Origin: Ruegeria denitrificans | GTDB lineage: Bacteria; Pseudomonadota; Alphaproteobacteria; Rhodobacterales; Rhodobacteraceae | NCBI RefSeq assembly: GCF_001458295.1 | Contig: NZ_CYUD01000002.1 | Span: forward strand, 248,001-312,000 | DNA length: 64,000 bases | Direction of reading: 5' to 3' | Shown: in pieces, positions 15,876 to 25,695 of the stretch | How positions within the stretch are numbered: position 1 is the stretch's first letter | Layout: each line of letters starts with the position of its first letter | Notes under the pieces: generated by a model | What the model was told of the DNA's origin: nothing | Databases searched by the model: none | What the model saw: the letters and a program-made list of their open reading frames with translations, nothing else | Made by a program: the position numbers and the translations under genes

Positions 15876-15881
15876 ATGGAA

Positions 15882-16730
15882 ATGATCATCGTAATCGATG
15901 GTATCAACCAGCATATGTTTAGTGATGTCCTGGACGAAATGTTCAAACTGCGAGCACGTGTGTTCGGAGATCGTTTGGGCTGGGAGGTCAACATAGTAGA
16001 CGGCCGCGAACGTGATATGTTCGACGACCTGAATCCGGCACATGTGGTCAGCATCGACGACGAGGGGGAAGTCGTTGGATGCATGCGCCTGTTGCAGACC
16101 ACAGGTCCACACATGCTTTCGGACGTCTTCAACTCGATTCTGGACGGAGAACCGCCCCTGCGCAGTTCACAGGTCTGGGAAGCGACCCGGTTCTGTGTCG
16201 ACACCAAACGGCTTGGCCGGGGACGTGGTAAAAACTCGGTTTCCTATGTGACCAGCGAAGTTATGATCGGCTCTTTCGAATACGCCAAGACCGCTGGCGT
16301 GCTGGATTCAATCGCGGTGATTGATCCGGTCATGAACCGTGTTCTGCAACGGTCAGGCAACGCCCCTTATGATTATCTCGGCGCTGCCAAACCGATGGGC
16401 AAAGTGGTCGCGATGGCAGCTTTGATGGACTGCTCGGATGAACGAATTTCGGGCATTCGCGACTATGCCGACATCGAACATGATGTCTTTTTAACCGAAG
16501 AACAGGCGCTGAAGCTCTTCGCCCACAACAAGGCCGAAAAGCCCGCAAATGTGGATCACCAACCACTGTCCGAGCTTGAGAAATACTTCGTCGAACAGAT
16601 GCATTCGGCAAGAACGAAAGACGAAGTCAAAGACGTGCTAAAACTGATCGAGGCACTGTCAGATCGTTTTACGCCAGAGCAGAAGATCGCTCTGCTGAGT
16701 ACCCCCCGTGCTTTTGCTCATGAGGCCTGA
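15882..16730 (+). CDS. LuxI-family acyl-homoserine-lactone synthase with C-terminal extension
   Basis: A 282-residue autoinducer synthase that makes acyl-homoserine lactones from SAM and acyl-ACP or acyl-CoA. Starting at ATG 15882, the conserved residues fall at family positions: Arg24, Phe28, Trp34, Asp45, Asp48, Arg69, Glu100 and Arg103 (in RARVFGDRLGW, DMFDD, CMRL and WEATRFCV). This supports 15882 over ATG 15876, which would touch the ribosome binding site. Residues from about 215 to 282 form an added helical tail absent from typical LuxI proteins of 190-230 residues. It is 96 bases after luxR. Confidence 0.93.
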   Translation: MIIVIDGINQHMFSDVLDEMFKLRARVFGDRLGWEVNIVDGRERDMFDDLNPAHVVSIDDEGEVVGCMRLLQTTGPHMLSDVFNSILDGEPPLRSSQVWEATRFCVDTKRLGRGRGKNSVSYVTSEVMIGSFEYAKTAGVLDSIAVIDPVMNRVLQRSGNAPYDYLGAAKPMGKVVAMAALMDCSDERISGIRDYADIEHDVFLTEEQALKLFAHNKAEKPANVDHQPLSELEKYFVEQMHSARTKDEVKDVLKLIEALSDRFTPEQKIALLSTPRAFAHEA

Positions 16731-16764
16731 CCCCCTCACCTCATAAGTTCAAAAGCCACCCACC

Positions 16765-16800
16765 GGAGCCGTCTGATAGTCAGACGGCTCCGCTTTTTTT
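16765..16800. terminator. Bidirectional terminator between luxI and tig
   Basis: GGAGCCGTCTGA (16765-16776) and TCAGACGGCTCC (16780-16791) form a 12-bp perfect stem with a 3-base loop, followed by seven T on the plus strand. It ends luxI and may also serve the convergent tig. Confidence 0.9.
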
Positions 16801-16830
16801 GTGCCCATGTGGGGATGGGCTGGAAAAGGA

Positions 16831-18162
16831 TTACTCCTCTTCCAGTGCCTCAACGGCTCTCTGCAGGTCGTCTTTGCTAACTTCTTTGTCGGCAACCTGA
16901 GCCAGTTCAAAAATATAGTCGATGACTTTGTCTTCAAAGATCGGTGCGCGCAGTTGCTGCTGCATCTGGGCGTTCTGCTGCACAAATTCAAAGAACTGGC
17001 GTTCCTGACCCGGGTACTGACGCGCCTGGTTCATGATCGCCTGAGTCATCTCGGCATCGGTCACTTCAACTTCTGCCTTCTGGCCTAACTCGGCCAGCAG
17101 CAGGCCCAGACGCACGCGGCGCTCGGCCAGTTTGTTGTGTTCGTCAGTAGGCTCGATCTCAGCGTGGTCGTGGCCTTCCACTTCCGGGTTTTCCTCGTGC
17201 CACAGCTGGTGAGCGATCTGCTTGGCTTCGGCTTCTACCAGCGACGGCGGCAGATCGAACGACACGATCTTGTCCAGCGCATCCAGCAGACCGCGCTTCA
17301 TCACTGCGCGCGACGCACCGGAATATTCCGCTTCCAGACGCTCGGAGATCTGAGACTTCAGACCAGCCAAATCTTCGGCACCAAACTTGGCAGCCAGATC
17401 ATCATCGATCTCGGCCGCAACCGGCTCTTTCACTTCTTTCACTGTGCAGGTGAAAATAGCGTCTTTACCGGCCAGATTCTCGGCGCCGTATTCTTCGGGG
17501 AAGGTGACGTTGACGTCTTTTTCTTCCTCGGCCTTCACGCCGACCAGCTGCTCTTCGAAGCCGGGGATAAAGCTGTTGGATCCCAGAACCAGCGGGTACT
17601 CTTCGGCCGAGCCACCTTCAAACGCTTCACCGTCAACTTTACCAACGAAGTCGATCACGACCTGATCGCCGTCCTTGGCTTTGGAACCCTTGCGACGCGC
17701 TTTGAAATCCTGCGCGGTTTCGGCCAGGCTTTTCAGTGCTTCTTCGACGGCTTCATCGTCGGCTTTGACAACCAGCTTTTCCAGTTCAACCGATTTCAGA
17801 TCAACTTCAGGGATGGCCGGCAATGCCTCATAGGACATCTCGACGTGAACGTCGTCGCCTTCTTTCCAGTCTTCGTTGGTCATCTTGACTTCGGGCTGCA
17901 GCGCCGGGCGCTCACCGCTGTCTTCAAAGTGCTTGTTCATGGCACCGTCGATGCTTTCCTGCATCGCTTCACCCATCAGGCGCTGACCAAACTGCTTTTT
18001 CAGCAGCGCCATCGGCACTTTGCCTTTGCGGAAACCCTTCATCTCGACTTCGGGCCGCGCTTCGGTCAGCTTTTCGTTGACCTTGTCGTTCAGCTCGGCC
18101 GCGGTGACGGTGATGTTGTAGCCGCGTTTCAGACCTTCGTTCAGCGTCTCGGTAACCTGCAT
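16831..18162 (-). CDS. tig: Trigger factor
   Basis: The 443-residue ribosome-associated chaperone and prolyl isomerase. The ribosome-binding signature [17 protein letters not shown] lies at about 43-59, the FKBP-type isomerase domain at about 150-245 ([36 protein letters not shown]), and the C-terminal chaperone domain beyond. The start [15 protein letters not shown] at 18162 is the family start; a longer frame exists. Two hairpins stand in the leader just upstream. In many bacteria tig precedes clpXP-lon; here it does not. Confidence 0.97.
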   Translation of the reverse strand: MQVTETLNEGLKRGYNITVTAAELNDKVNEKLTEARPEVEMKGFRKGKVPMALLKKQFGQRLMGEAMQESIDGAMNKHFEDSGERPALQPEVKMTNEDWKEGDDVHVEMSYEALPAIPEVDLKSVELEKLVVKADDEAVEEALKSLAETAQDFKARRKGSKAKDGDQVVIDFVGKVDGEAFEGGSAEEYPLVLGSNSFIPGFEEQLVGVKAEEEKDVNVTFPEEYGAENLAGKDAIFTCTVKEVKEPVAAEIDDDLAAKFGAEDLAGLKSQISERLEAEYSGASRAVMKRGLLDALDKIVSFDLPPSLVEAEAKQIAHQLWHEENPEVEGHDHAEIEPTDEHNKLAERRVRLGLLLAELGQKAEVEVTDAEMTQAIMNQARQYPGQERQFFEFVQQNAQMQQQLRAPIFEDKVIDYIFELAQVADKEVSKDDLQRAVEALEEE

Positions 18163-18186
18163 TATGGTAGTCCCCATAGGATTCGG

Positions 18187-18234
18187 GGCGCGCAAAAAGG
18201 GCGCGCCAGGCAAATTTGACGCCTTCTATTTGCC
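18187..18234 (-). promoter_or_regulatory. Two hairpins in the tig leader
   Basis: Two perfect stems lie 25-72 bases before the tig start: GGCGCGC (18187-18193) with GCGCGCC (18201-18207), and GGCAAAT (18209-18215) with ATTTGCC (18228-18234). They belong to the tig transcript, since the porin terminator lies further upstream. Neither is followed by a T run in the right place to end transcription. Confidence 0.4.
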
Positions 18235-18294
18235 CAGCCGCCCGCGTGCAAGGGGCAATGCCCGGATCAGCCTTGTTTTGCCGCCGATTTGAAC

Positions 18295-18324
18295 AAAAAA
18301 AATGCCCCGGACTGGGCCGGGGCA
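18295..18324 (-). terminator. Terminator after the porin gene
   Basis: On the minus strand TGCCCCGG and CCGGGGCA (18324-18317 and 18310-18303) form an 8-bp stem with a 6-base loop followed by a run of eight T (18302-18295), 22 bases past the porin stop. Confidence 0.92.
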
Positions 18325-18346
18325 CTTGTTCCTCAGAATACCGGGA

Positions 18347-19471
18347 TCAGAACTTCCAGAGCGCGCCCAGAACCCACGCTTCGTTCTTGTCAAAATCGAC
18401 CGTGTCATCGAAATCATGGTTGCGATATTTCAGGTACGCATCGGTGTTGATGCTGTCGATCCGCTGCACAACGGCAACGCCCCAGGATTTGGTGCTGGAC
18501 CCGGCGTTTTCGAAATCCGAACCATCGAAATAGTCGATCCCGACGCCAGTTTTACCCCAGGACACCCAGTCCGCTTCATAAGCCAGCTTGGTGTACCAAT
18601 AATCCGGATCACTCGCCCCCGTGGCAGTATCATCCCGCGTTCCCAAAGCGGCGGTAAAGCTAAACCCGCTGGGCAGCAATACCGAAGCGGACGCAATCGT
18701 GTCTTTCCTCTCGCCCGAGCCGTTGTCGAAATCACGCACCGCGTAGGCCACAGTGGCGGCAAACTCTACGTCATTGGCGAAGGTGTTACCGTAAGAAACG
18801 GCTATATCATAATAATCATCGTCATCGCTGCTGGACAGAATGTTCTGACCGTAGGCAATCGCTGCCGAGAACCCGTTGAAATCGGGGGTGTCATAGCGAA
18901 TGCGTCCACGGCGCGCGCCATCAAAGTTGCTGGCAGAGTCACCTACGGTGATACCGCTCAGCACGCCATCTGTTCCGCGATAAAAGAACGCGCCGTTTTC
19001 ATCGTTCGTGAAAGAATACAAAGCCGTCCCGACATATGACAGATCGACTTCAGCGGCCCCGTCCGAGGCCATGCTGCCTTGCCCTGCCGAGAACCTGCCG
19101 TACCCCCCCTTCAGCGAGAAATCGACGTGCCGGATATCTTCCCGGGACCAGCCGTCGTTGTTGGTTCCGTTCTGGTTAGCCGATCCTGTGCTTGGCAAGC
19201 CCAGCCCGGTTTCAAAACGAAACATGAATTCGTTGCTGCCATATGGCTGCATCAACCGCAGACCGACGCGGCTGTTGGACAGATCATTGTCCAGCAATCG
19301 CGTTTCTGTTTCCTCACCATCATCGACCGACACAATCACTGGATCGAGCTGACCGTATAACAGCACGTACCCACCACTGTTGTTTTCATATTTCAACTCG
19401 GCCGCTGCAGGAATTGCCGTTGTCGCAACCAGCGCCGCAGCCATTGAGGACAGTTTTAGTTTCTGGGTCAT
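18347..19471 (-). CDS. Outer-membrane porin
   Basis: A 374-residue beta-barrel porin of the alphaproteobacterial general-porin type. It has a signal peptide (MTQKLKLSSMAAALVATTAIPAAAE cleaved near Ala25), alternating amphipathic strands, the typical GRFSAGQGS and GRIRYDTPDFNGFSAAIAYG segments, and a C-terminal phenylalanine (GALWKF), the outer-membrane insertion signal. The start is ATG 19471; ATG 19480 is possible. A 15-base palindrome lies about 80 bases upstream and may be an operator. Confidence 0.92.
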   Translation of the reverse strand: MTQKLKLSSMAAALVATTAIPAAAELKYENNSGGYVLLYGQLDPVIVSVDDGEETETRLLDNDLSNSRVGLRLMQPYGSNEFMFRFETGLGLPSTGSANQNGTNNDGWSREDIRHVDFSLKGGYGRFSAGQGSMASDGAAEVDLSYVGTALYSFTNDENGAFFYRGTDGVLSGITVGDSASNFDGARRGRIRYDTPDFNGFSAAIAYGQNILSSSDDDDYYDIAVSYGNTFANDVEFAATVAYAVRDFDNGSGERKDTIASASVLLPSGFSFTAALGTRDDTATGASDPDYWYTKLAYEADWVSWGKTGVGIDYFDGSDFENAGSSTKSWGVAVVQRIDSINTDAYLKYRNHDFDDTVDFDKNEAWVLGALWKF

Positions 19472-19775
19472 TTCATTCACCTTGAAAATTCCGGCTTTCG
19501 ATGCTCATCAATCGCGCGCATGACGCAAAGGCTCCAGTAGCGCTCCCCGATACTTTCAAAGTATTGCATATTTGCTACTCAGAGCTTGAAAGACAGAAAT
19601 AATTCCTATTTCAATCAAAGTATTATCTGCAGAAAGGCCGCAGCCAGAGGTTCACTCCAAGGGAATTCTGACGCTCGGCCATGCGTCTGGCAAACACTCG
19701 CTTTGACACTAGCGCAGACCGGTCGGCCAATTGCCGCCGAAGGTCACGTGGATCGGCTAATTCTTGCCTAAAAAA
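19472..19775. other. Gene-free stretch between nnr and the porin
   Basis: About 300 bases upstream of the porin on its strand and downstream of nnr. I see no credible gene. It is AT-rich for this genome between 19550 and 19630 and holds the palindrome at 19550-19564 plus a second copy of its half-site (AAAGTAT, 19617-19623). The porin promoter probably lies here. Confidence 0.5.
19550..19564. promoter_or_regulatory. Palindrome upstream of the porin gene
   Basis: ATACTTT (19550-19556) and AAAGTAT (19558-19564) form a perfect inverted repeat about a central C. TCAAAGTATT occurs at 19556-19565 and again at 19615-19624. It is a candidate operator for porin control; the regulator is unknown. Confidence 0.45.
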
Positions 19776-21350
19776 TCATATATCAAGTTGTTTGAAAGCC
19801 TTGGGCAGCTGCTCGGGCAAATCTTCGGCGATCAGACCCGGGCCAAAAATATGTGCACATTCCACGTGCAACCAGGCCGCTGTTTCTGCAGCCTGCATTG
19901 GGGCAAATCCACGCGCCAGTAACCCGGTGACAAAGCCAGCCAAAACATCCCCCGATCCGGCCGTCGCCAACCAGGGGGCTGCACGTTCATACACAGCCGC
20001 ATTCACCGAACATCGCCCATTCGGCGCGGCAATCACTGTATCTGGCCCTTTGAAAAGGATCACGCACCCCGCCCGCTTGGCGGCCTCGCGTGTTGCATCA
20101 ACCTTGGAGTAGGCCGGTCCTTGAGTTGCGGGTGCCGATAACTTTTCGGCAATACCCGGAAACAACCGCGCAAATTCCCCCCCATGCGGTGTCAAAACAC
20201 AGTTTTCGTGCAATTGAGCGAACAAGGCTGAGGGATCATCCGCAAAGGCCGTTAAGGCATCGGCATCCAACACCGTTGCACGATTAGCAGCCAGCGCAAC
20301 CGGCACCAATTCCCGCGCACGCTCCAGTCCAAATCCTGGTCCTAGGCACAGGGCATTCAATCGTTCATCTTGCAGCACGTTGGTCAGACCTTCTGCCCCC
20401 TTGATCCTCTGCAACATAATGGCCGTGACCTGCGCTGCGACTTCCATCTGAGCCGCCGGAGGCACCCCCAACGTCACGAGCCCCGCCCCAATCCGCAAGG
20501 CGCCACGCGCCGCCAACCGAGCAGCACCGGTTTTACCCGCCCCACCCGAAAGGATCAGGGCGTGACCATGTGAGTATTTGTGTCGATCGTTCCATTTTCC
20601 ATGAAACCCACTGTGTACGGGGTCGGACACCAATTGGACGACGTCCGAGGCGTTACTTAGCTTTAGACCAATGTCAGCGACGATAACTTTGCTAGAAAGC
20701 CCTGGCCCTCCACCAAAGTGATCATCTCCCAACAAATAGTGCCCAAGCTTGGGAGAATGAAATGAAACAGTCAAATCCGCTGGAAATGCCCCGAAATTAA
20801 CACCTGAGTCGCAGCAAAGGCCACTGGGACAATCCACAGCAACGTATTTAGGACGCCGGTCCTTCAGAGAAGTGTCCGTAACAGTCGGAACAAATCCATG
20901 CCAGGTTCGCTCCGTGTCATCTGGCATCGACCTTTTCATCCCTGTTCCAAAAAGAGCATCTACAACAAGGTCGTGCTCCTGATCATCCAGAACATCTTCG
21001 ATGCCGTTATCATCCCATTCATGGACGACGTCAGAAGCAATCCACGTTTCGAAATTCGTCTTGGCATGCGGTGGCAGCTTGTCCGGGTCGCCGTAAAGAA
21101 ATACTTCGACGTCCCAGCCCCACTCTTTCAGCAAGCGGGCAACGACAAAACCATCGCCGCCGTTGTTCCCCGGCCCGCACAAAACCACGGCTCGGCCAGA
21201 GATCTTGGCCAATTCAGGCCACTCTTCGAAAATCGCCTCGACAACGGCCCGCCCGGCCCGCTCCATCAACTCCAGCCCTGTCACCTGACCAGCCTCAATC
21301 GCGGCCTTTTCGATGGCCCGCATCTGCGCGGCAATCAGCAATTCCGTCAT
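19776..21350 (-). CDS. nnr: Bifunctional NAD(P)H-hydrate repair enzyme (epimerase + dehydratase)
   Basis: A 524-residue fusion that repairs hydrated NAD(P)H. The N-terminal YjeF_N epimerase domain (1-215) has GPGNNGGDGFVVARLL and VVDALFGTGM; the C-terminal dehydratase (about 245-524), a ribokinase-like fold using ADP, has GHALILSGGAGKTGAARLAA, LGPGFG, VLTPHGGEFARLF and the active-site region AGSGDVLAGFVTGLLARG. This is the E. coli Nnr (YjeF) arrangement. It is divergent from glnB, a neighbourhood common in rhodobacteria. Confidence 0.96.
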   Translation of the reverse strand: MTELLIAAQMRAIEKAAIEAGQVTGLELMERAGRAVVEAIFEEWPELAKISGRAVVLCGPGNNGGDGFVVARLLKEWGWDVEVFLYGDPDKLPPHAKTNFETWIASDVVHEWDDNGIEDVLDDQEHDLVVDALFGTGMKRSMPDDTERTWHGFVPTVTDTSLKDRRPKYVAVDCPSGLCCDSGVNFGAFPADLTVSFHSPKLGHYLLGDDHFGGGPGLSSKVIVADIGLKLSNASDVVQLVSDPVHSGFHGKWNDRHKYSHGHALILSGGAGKTGAARLAARGALRIGAGLVTLGVPPAAQMEVAAQVTAIMLQRIKGAEGLTNVLQDERLNALCLGPGFGLERARELVPVALAANRATVLDADALTAFADDPSALFAQLHENCVLTPHGGEFARLFPGIAEKLSAPATQGPAYSKVDATREAAKRAGCVILFKGPDTVIAAPNGRCSVNAAVYERAAPWLATAGSGDVLAGFVTGLLARGFAPMQAAETAAWLHVECAHIFGPGLIAEDLPEQLPKAFKQLDI

Positions 21351-21510
21351 CTCAAATTCCCCCGGCGATTCAATTCTGATTACTTTTTGTGCAAATCGAT
21401 CAAAATTTCACCCGCCGCCTAATTTCTCACCACAAGGGCTCAGCCATTTTCGCAATCAGATTGCCGACCGATCTTAGACGTGATCAGTGCCTGTCTGACA
21501 AGAGTTATAG

Positions 21511-21858
<348 letters not shown>

Positions 21859-21887
21859 TCGAATACACTCAATAGAGGAATAAGAGT

Positions 21888-23294
21888 ATGAGCAAGGACG
21901 CAGTTCTTCAGCTGATCAAGGACGAAGGCGCCGAATACGTCGATGTTCGCTTTACCGACCCGCGCGGCAAGCTGCAGCACGTGACCCTGATGGCCGATCA
22001 GGTTGACGAGGATTTCCTGGAAGAAGGCTTTATGTTCGACGGTTCGTCCATTGCGGGCTGGAAGTCGATTGAAGCATCGGACATGAAGCTGATGGTCGAC
22101 ACCGAAAGCGCCTATGTCGATCCGTTCTATGCCGAAAAGACCATCTGTGTGCACTGCTCGGTCGTTGAGCCCGACACCGGTGAAGCCTATGAGCGTGACC
22201 CGCGCGGCACCGCGCAGAAAGCCGAAGCTTATCTGAAGGCATCGGGTATCGGTGATGTTGCCTATATGGGCCCCGAAGCCGAATTCTTCCTGTTCGACGA
22301 CGTCCGTTTTTCGAACAGCATCAACAAGGTATCCTACGAAGTTGATGCAACCGACGCGTCGTGGAACACCGACACCGAATACGAGATGGGCAACATGGGC
22401 CATCGTCCGGGTGTCAAAGGCGGATACTTCCCGGTCAACCCGATCGACGAAGCGCAAGACCTGCGTTCGGAAATGCTGTCGACCATGAAGCGTCTGGGCA
22501 TGAAGGTCGACAAGCACCACCACGAGGTTGCCTCATGCCAGCACGAACTGGGTCTGATCTTCGACAGCCTGACCAAACAGGCCGACGAGCTGCAGAAGTA
22601 CAAGTACATCATCCACAACGTTGCGCACGCCTACGGTAAATCGGCCACTTTCATGCCTAAGCCGATTGCAGGTGACAACGGCACCGGTATGCACGTGAAC
22701 ATGTCGATCTGGAAAGACGGCAAGCCGCTGTTCGCTGGCGACAAATATGCTGATCTGTCTGACGAAGCGCTGTACTTCATCGGCGGCATCCTGAAGCACG
22801 CCAAAACGCTGAACGCCTTTACCAACCCGGCGACCAACAGCTACAAGCGTCTGATCCCCGGTTTTGAAGCCCCCGTTCTGCGCGCTTACTCGGCCCGTAA
22901 CCGTTCGGGTTGTGTCCGTATCCCGTGGACTGAAAGCCCGAAAGCCAAGCGTGTCGAGGCTCGTTTCCCCGATCCGGCTGCAAACCCCTATCTGGCGTTT
23001 GCCGCTCTGCTGATGGCCGGTCTGGACGGCATCAAGAACAAGATCGATCCAGGCGAAGCCATGGACAAGAACCTGTACGATCTGCCCGCCGAAGAACTGG
23101 CCGATATCCCGACCGTCTGCGGTTCGCTACGCGAGGCTCTGGAAGCTCTGGCATCCGATCACGACTTCCTGCTGCAGGGCGACGTATTCACCAAAGACCA
23201 GATCGACGGCTACATCGCACTGAAGATGGAAGAAGTCGAAACATACGAGCACACGCCGCACCCGGTTGAGTACGGCATGTACTACAGCTGCTAA
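21888..23294 (+). CDS. glnA: Glutamine synthetase type I
   Basis: The 468-residue GSI-beta enzyme that joins ammonia to glutamate. Signatures include FDGSSIAGW (50-58), the metal ligands in [10 protein letters not shown] (128-137), [18 protein letters not shown] (258-275), NRSGCVRIP and the adenylylation site Tyr397 in [10 protein letters not shown], so activity is probably controlled by the GlnE/PII cascade. It follows glnB and ends in a strong terminator. Confidence 0.98.
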   Translation: MSKDAVLQLIKDEGAEYVDVRFTDPRGKLQHVTLMADQVDEDFLEEGFMFDGSSIAGWKSIEASDMKLMVDTESAYVDPFYAEKTICVHCSVVEPDTGEAYERDPRGTAQKAEAYLKASGIGDVAYMGPEAEFFLFDDVRFSNSINKVSYEVDATDASWNTDTEYEMGNMGHRPGVKGGYFPVNPIDEAQDLRSEMLSTMKRLGMKVDKHHHEVASCQHELGLIFDSLTKQADELQKYKYIIHNVAHAYGKSATFMPKPIAGDNGTGMHVNMSIWKDGKPLFAGDKYADLSDEALYFIGGILKHAKTLNAFTNPATNSYKRLIPGFEAPVLRAYSARNRSGCVRIPWTESPKAKRVEARFPDPAANPYLAFAALLMAGLDGIKNKIDPGEAMDKNLYDLPAEELADIPTVCGSLREALEALASDHDFLLQGDVFTKDQIDGYIALKMEEVETYEHTPHPVEYGMYYSC

Positions 23295-23319
23295 GCGGCG
23301 GTTGAGCTTTTGAAACACG

Positions 23320-23346
23320 AAGGGCGCCCCACCGGGCGCCCTTTTG
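23320..23346 (+). terminator. Terminator of glnBA
   Basis: AAGGGCGCCC (23320-23329) and GGGCGCCCTT (23334-23343) form a 10-bp stem with a 4-base loop and a T run, 26 bases past the glnA stop. Confidence 0.93.
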
Positions 23347-23433
23347 CCGTTCTGAACAACGCGTCTTGACTGACACACTCGAACGTCCGAGCCTTTGCCT
23401 ATGATATTGACCAGAGAATTTTAGGAGGAAGCA

Positions 23434-23712
23434 ATGCGCCTGATGTTGAAATTCACAATACCAGTTGAAAAAGGCAATCAGGCGGAACGGGACGGTACGC
23501 TGGGAAAGGCCATTGAGGCGCTGGTAAAAGAGGTTAATGCCGAGGCCGCCTATTTCGGGCTCGAACACGGAAAGCGCATGGGCATTGTCATTTTTGAGGA
23601 AACCGACCAGGCCCGTATGCCAAAAATCAACGAGCCCCTGTTTGCTGCGCTGGACGCAAATATCGAAATTCAGCCCGTCCTGACCGCCGAGGATCTGCAG
23701 CGTGGTTTGTAA
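23434..23712 (+). CDS. Small conserved protein of unknown function
   Basis: A 92-residue protein I do not recognise by family name. The alternation of strand (RLMLKFTIP), helix (GTLGKAIEALVKEVNAEAAYF) and strand (GIVIFEE), ending IEIQPVLTAEDLQRGL, suggests a ferredoxin-like alpha/beta fold of the kind used by small dimeric or ligand-binding proteins. TAGGAGG stands 7 bases before the start. It has no signal peptide or membrane segment. It sits alone between glnA and a murein transglycosylase. Confidence 0.7.
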   Translation: MRLMLKFTIPVEKGNQAERDGTLGKAIEALVKEVNAEAAYFGLEHGKRMGIVIFEETDQARMPKINEPLFAALDANIEIQPVLTAEDLQRGL

Positions 23713-23758
23713 GGCCGTTTAAGACAGATTGAGTTGACCTGATTGAAGGACATTTTTC

Positions 23759-24553
23759 ATGCAGCGCTTTGCGATCTTACTGGCCCTTGCTCTAACGGTG
23801 CCCACGATTGCGGCCCCTGCCCCCTGCGGTAATACCAGCAGCGGGTTTGAGGTTTGGAAGAAGGATTTTGCAAAACAGGCCAAACGCGCGGGCGTAAAAA
23901 AGAAAGGACTGCAGGCGCTGGCGCAAAGCCAATATGCCACCCGCACCATCGCGGCGGATCGTAACCAAAAAAGTTTTAAATATTCGCTGGACAAATTCAT
24001 GCGTGTGCGTGGCGCTGACGCAATCGTTTCGCAAGGTCGTAAACGCAAAGCCCGCAACCCGCAATTTTATGCCGCGCTGGAACGTCAATACGGTGTCCCA
24101 AGCGGCGTACTGATCGCCATTCACGGAATGGAAACAGGCTTTGGAAATTTTATGGGAGACAGTCAGGTCGTGTCCGCGATCACAACATTGGCCTATGATT
24201 GTCGCCGTTCTGACTTTTTTATTCCCCACGCCATCGGTGCGCTGAAATTGGTTGATCAAGGCAGCATTACGACAAGGACGCAAGGGGCCAAACACGGCGA
24301 ATTGGGGCATACTCAATTCCTGCCGGGCAATGCACTGACCTATGGGGTCGATGCGACAGGCGATGGACAGGTTGATTTCTATAATATGACCGACGCGCTG
24401 GCCTCAACCGCCAATTTTCTCCGCAAGAAAGGGTGGAAAACAGGGCGCGGCTATCAACCGGGTCAACCCAATTTCGCAGTGATTCAACAGTGGAACGCCG
24501 CCTCGGTCTATCAGCAATCTATCGCGATTATGGCGGCGCGAATCGACGGTTGA
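23759..24553 (+). CDS. Lytic murein transglycosylase (MltB-like)
   Basis: A 264-residue secreted protein with a signal peptide of about 18 residues (MQRFAILLALALTVPTIA) and no lipobox cysteine at its end. The transglycosylase_2/MltB fold is shown by VPSGVLIAIHGMETGFGNFMG, where Glu125 is the catalytic acid, and by GELGHTQFLPGNALTYGVD and ALASTANFLRKKGW. It cleaves murein with anhydro-product formation. It is shorter than E. coli MltB and lacks a separate peptidoglycan-binding domain. Confidence 0.93.
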   Translation: MQRFAILLALALTVPTIAAPAPCGNTSSGFEVWKKDFAKQAKRAGVKKKGLQALAQSQYATRTIAADRNQKSFKYSLDKFMRVRGADAIVSQGRKRKARNPQFYAALERQYGVPSGVLIAIHGMETGFGNFMGDSQVVSAITTLAYDCRRSDFFIPHAIGALKLVDQGSITTRTQGAKHGELGHTQFLPGNALTYGVDATGDGQVDFYNMTDALASTANFLRKKGWKTGRGYQPGQPNFAVIQQWNAASVYQQSIAIMAARIDG

Positions 24554-24753
24554 GAACTGCCACAAATTTGCGCCCGAACACCGCAATCCGGCCACATTAT
24601 TGCCACAGACATTAAGTGGCCCCCAAAATGTCTAGGTTTCCATAGAGTAATCAATCAAGCCGTTTTTTGATTTTTTTCCATTTTTCGCCAAAATCTGCCC
24701 CATATCCGTTGTTAACCTGTTTGCTAAGACAGGACGCGACAAGGGACAGCGCA

Positions 24754-25668
24754 GTGACTCCGAAGCACAGCTATCATGGTGGTCTTCAATTCGACGGTGA
24801 GACCGACGGCGCGATTGAGCGCTTTGGAACCATTGTTGCAACGACATTGGAAGACTATGGCCACCTGATCGAACGCAAGAACATGATCAGCGACACCGAA
24901 GCCAGTGTCGTTTCCAGCCAGTATCTCGTGCGCCTGACCCTGGACACTCATGTGATTGGCACAGAAGACCGGTTTGAGCGGCTGGACCGGGCAGCCGGAT
25001 TGAAGACAGCCCATCGGCCGATTGTTACCCTTCCGAAGAATCGCTTGACGATCACCATCTCTCCGGTATCGGCGCTTTTGGATGACAGCGAAATATCCGA
25101 GCTTATGCTGGTGGTTATCCTGTACCGGATGGTCGATATCTGTTCGACACAGCGTGTCGAGTGGCTGTCGCCCAACACCGTATTGACAATCGAACAGTTC
25201 ATGAGCGCGTTCGATACACTAACCCCCTCCAAATCACGCAATAGAAAACAGATCTTTGAGGCAGTGACAGGCCCGTTCGCGGGGCTGGCCATTCCTGAAG
25301 CAGAAGACCTGGATGAGCCCCAAAAACAGGCGCTGAAACCAGCAGCCCGGCCGATCCAGCTGTCGGATGAGCAGTTGCTCAGCATCGCTTTCCGGACAGA
25401 ACCTATCGAGCAGCCTATGGATCGGGACGACGACACGCCCCCCCTCGTCCACGACAAGCCCAGTGATATCCTTCGACTGTCCAGTTGGGGATTGACCGGG
25501 GCCGTGGCCAGCGTGTCAGTTCCGATCGCGGTCTCTCTGGCCGCTGTGAACCTGATTAGAGGCGAAGATTTTCGCCTAAATACTCAGGTACTTGCCTACT
25601 CCGTTGCAATCTCCGCTCTCAGCACAAGCGGAGCCATTGCCGGTGTCGCAAACGCGATTGGCATGTAG
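24754..25668 (+). CDS. Conserved protein of unknown function with C-terminal membrane segments
   Basis: A protein of about 304 residues that I cannot place in a family. It has a soluble N-terminal part (to about 240) with hydrophobic strands (LMLVVILYRMVDICSTQ) and two hydrophobic segments near the C-terminus (LTGAVASVSVPIAVSLAAVNLI and VLAYSVAISALSTSGAIAGVA). GTG 24754 is preferred because AGGGA lies seven bases before it; the frame is open further upstream through an AT-rich, non-coding-looking stretch. A terminator follows. Confidence 0.7.
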   Translation: MTPKHSYHGGLQFDGETDGAIERFGTIVATTLEDYGHLIERKNMISDTEASVVSSQYLVRLTLDTHVIGTEDRFERLDRAAGLKTAHRPIVTLPKNRLTITISPVSALLDDSEISELMLVVILYRMVDICSTQRVEWLSPNTVLTIEQFMSAFDTLTPSKSRNRKQIFEAVTGPFAGLAIPEAEDLDEPQKQALKPAARPIQLSDEQLLSIAFRTEPIEQPMDRDDDTPPLVHDKPSDILRLSSWGLTGAVASVSVPIAVSLAAVNLIRGEDFRLNTQVLAYSVAISALSTSGAIAGVANAIGM

Positions 25669-25695
25669 CACTACACCGAAGACCCTCCTTGGAGG

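Noticed and set aside
17137..18219. Plus-strand frame of 360 codons opposite tig
   Set aside because: Antisense shadow of trigger factor, rich in Phe and His, with no ribosome site or domain.
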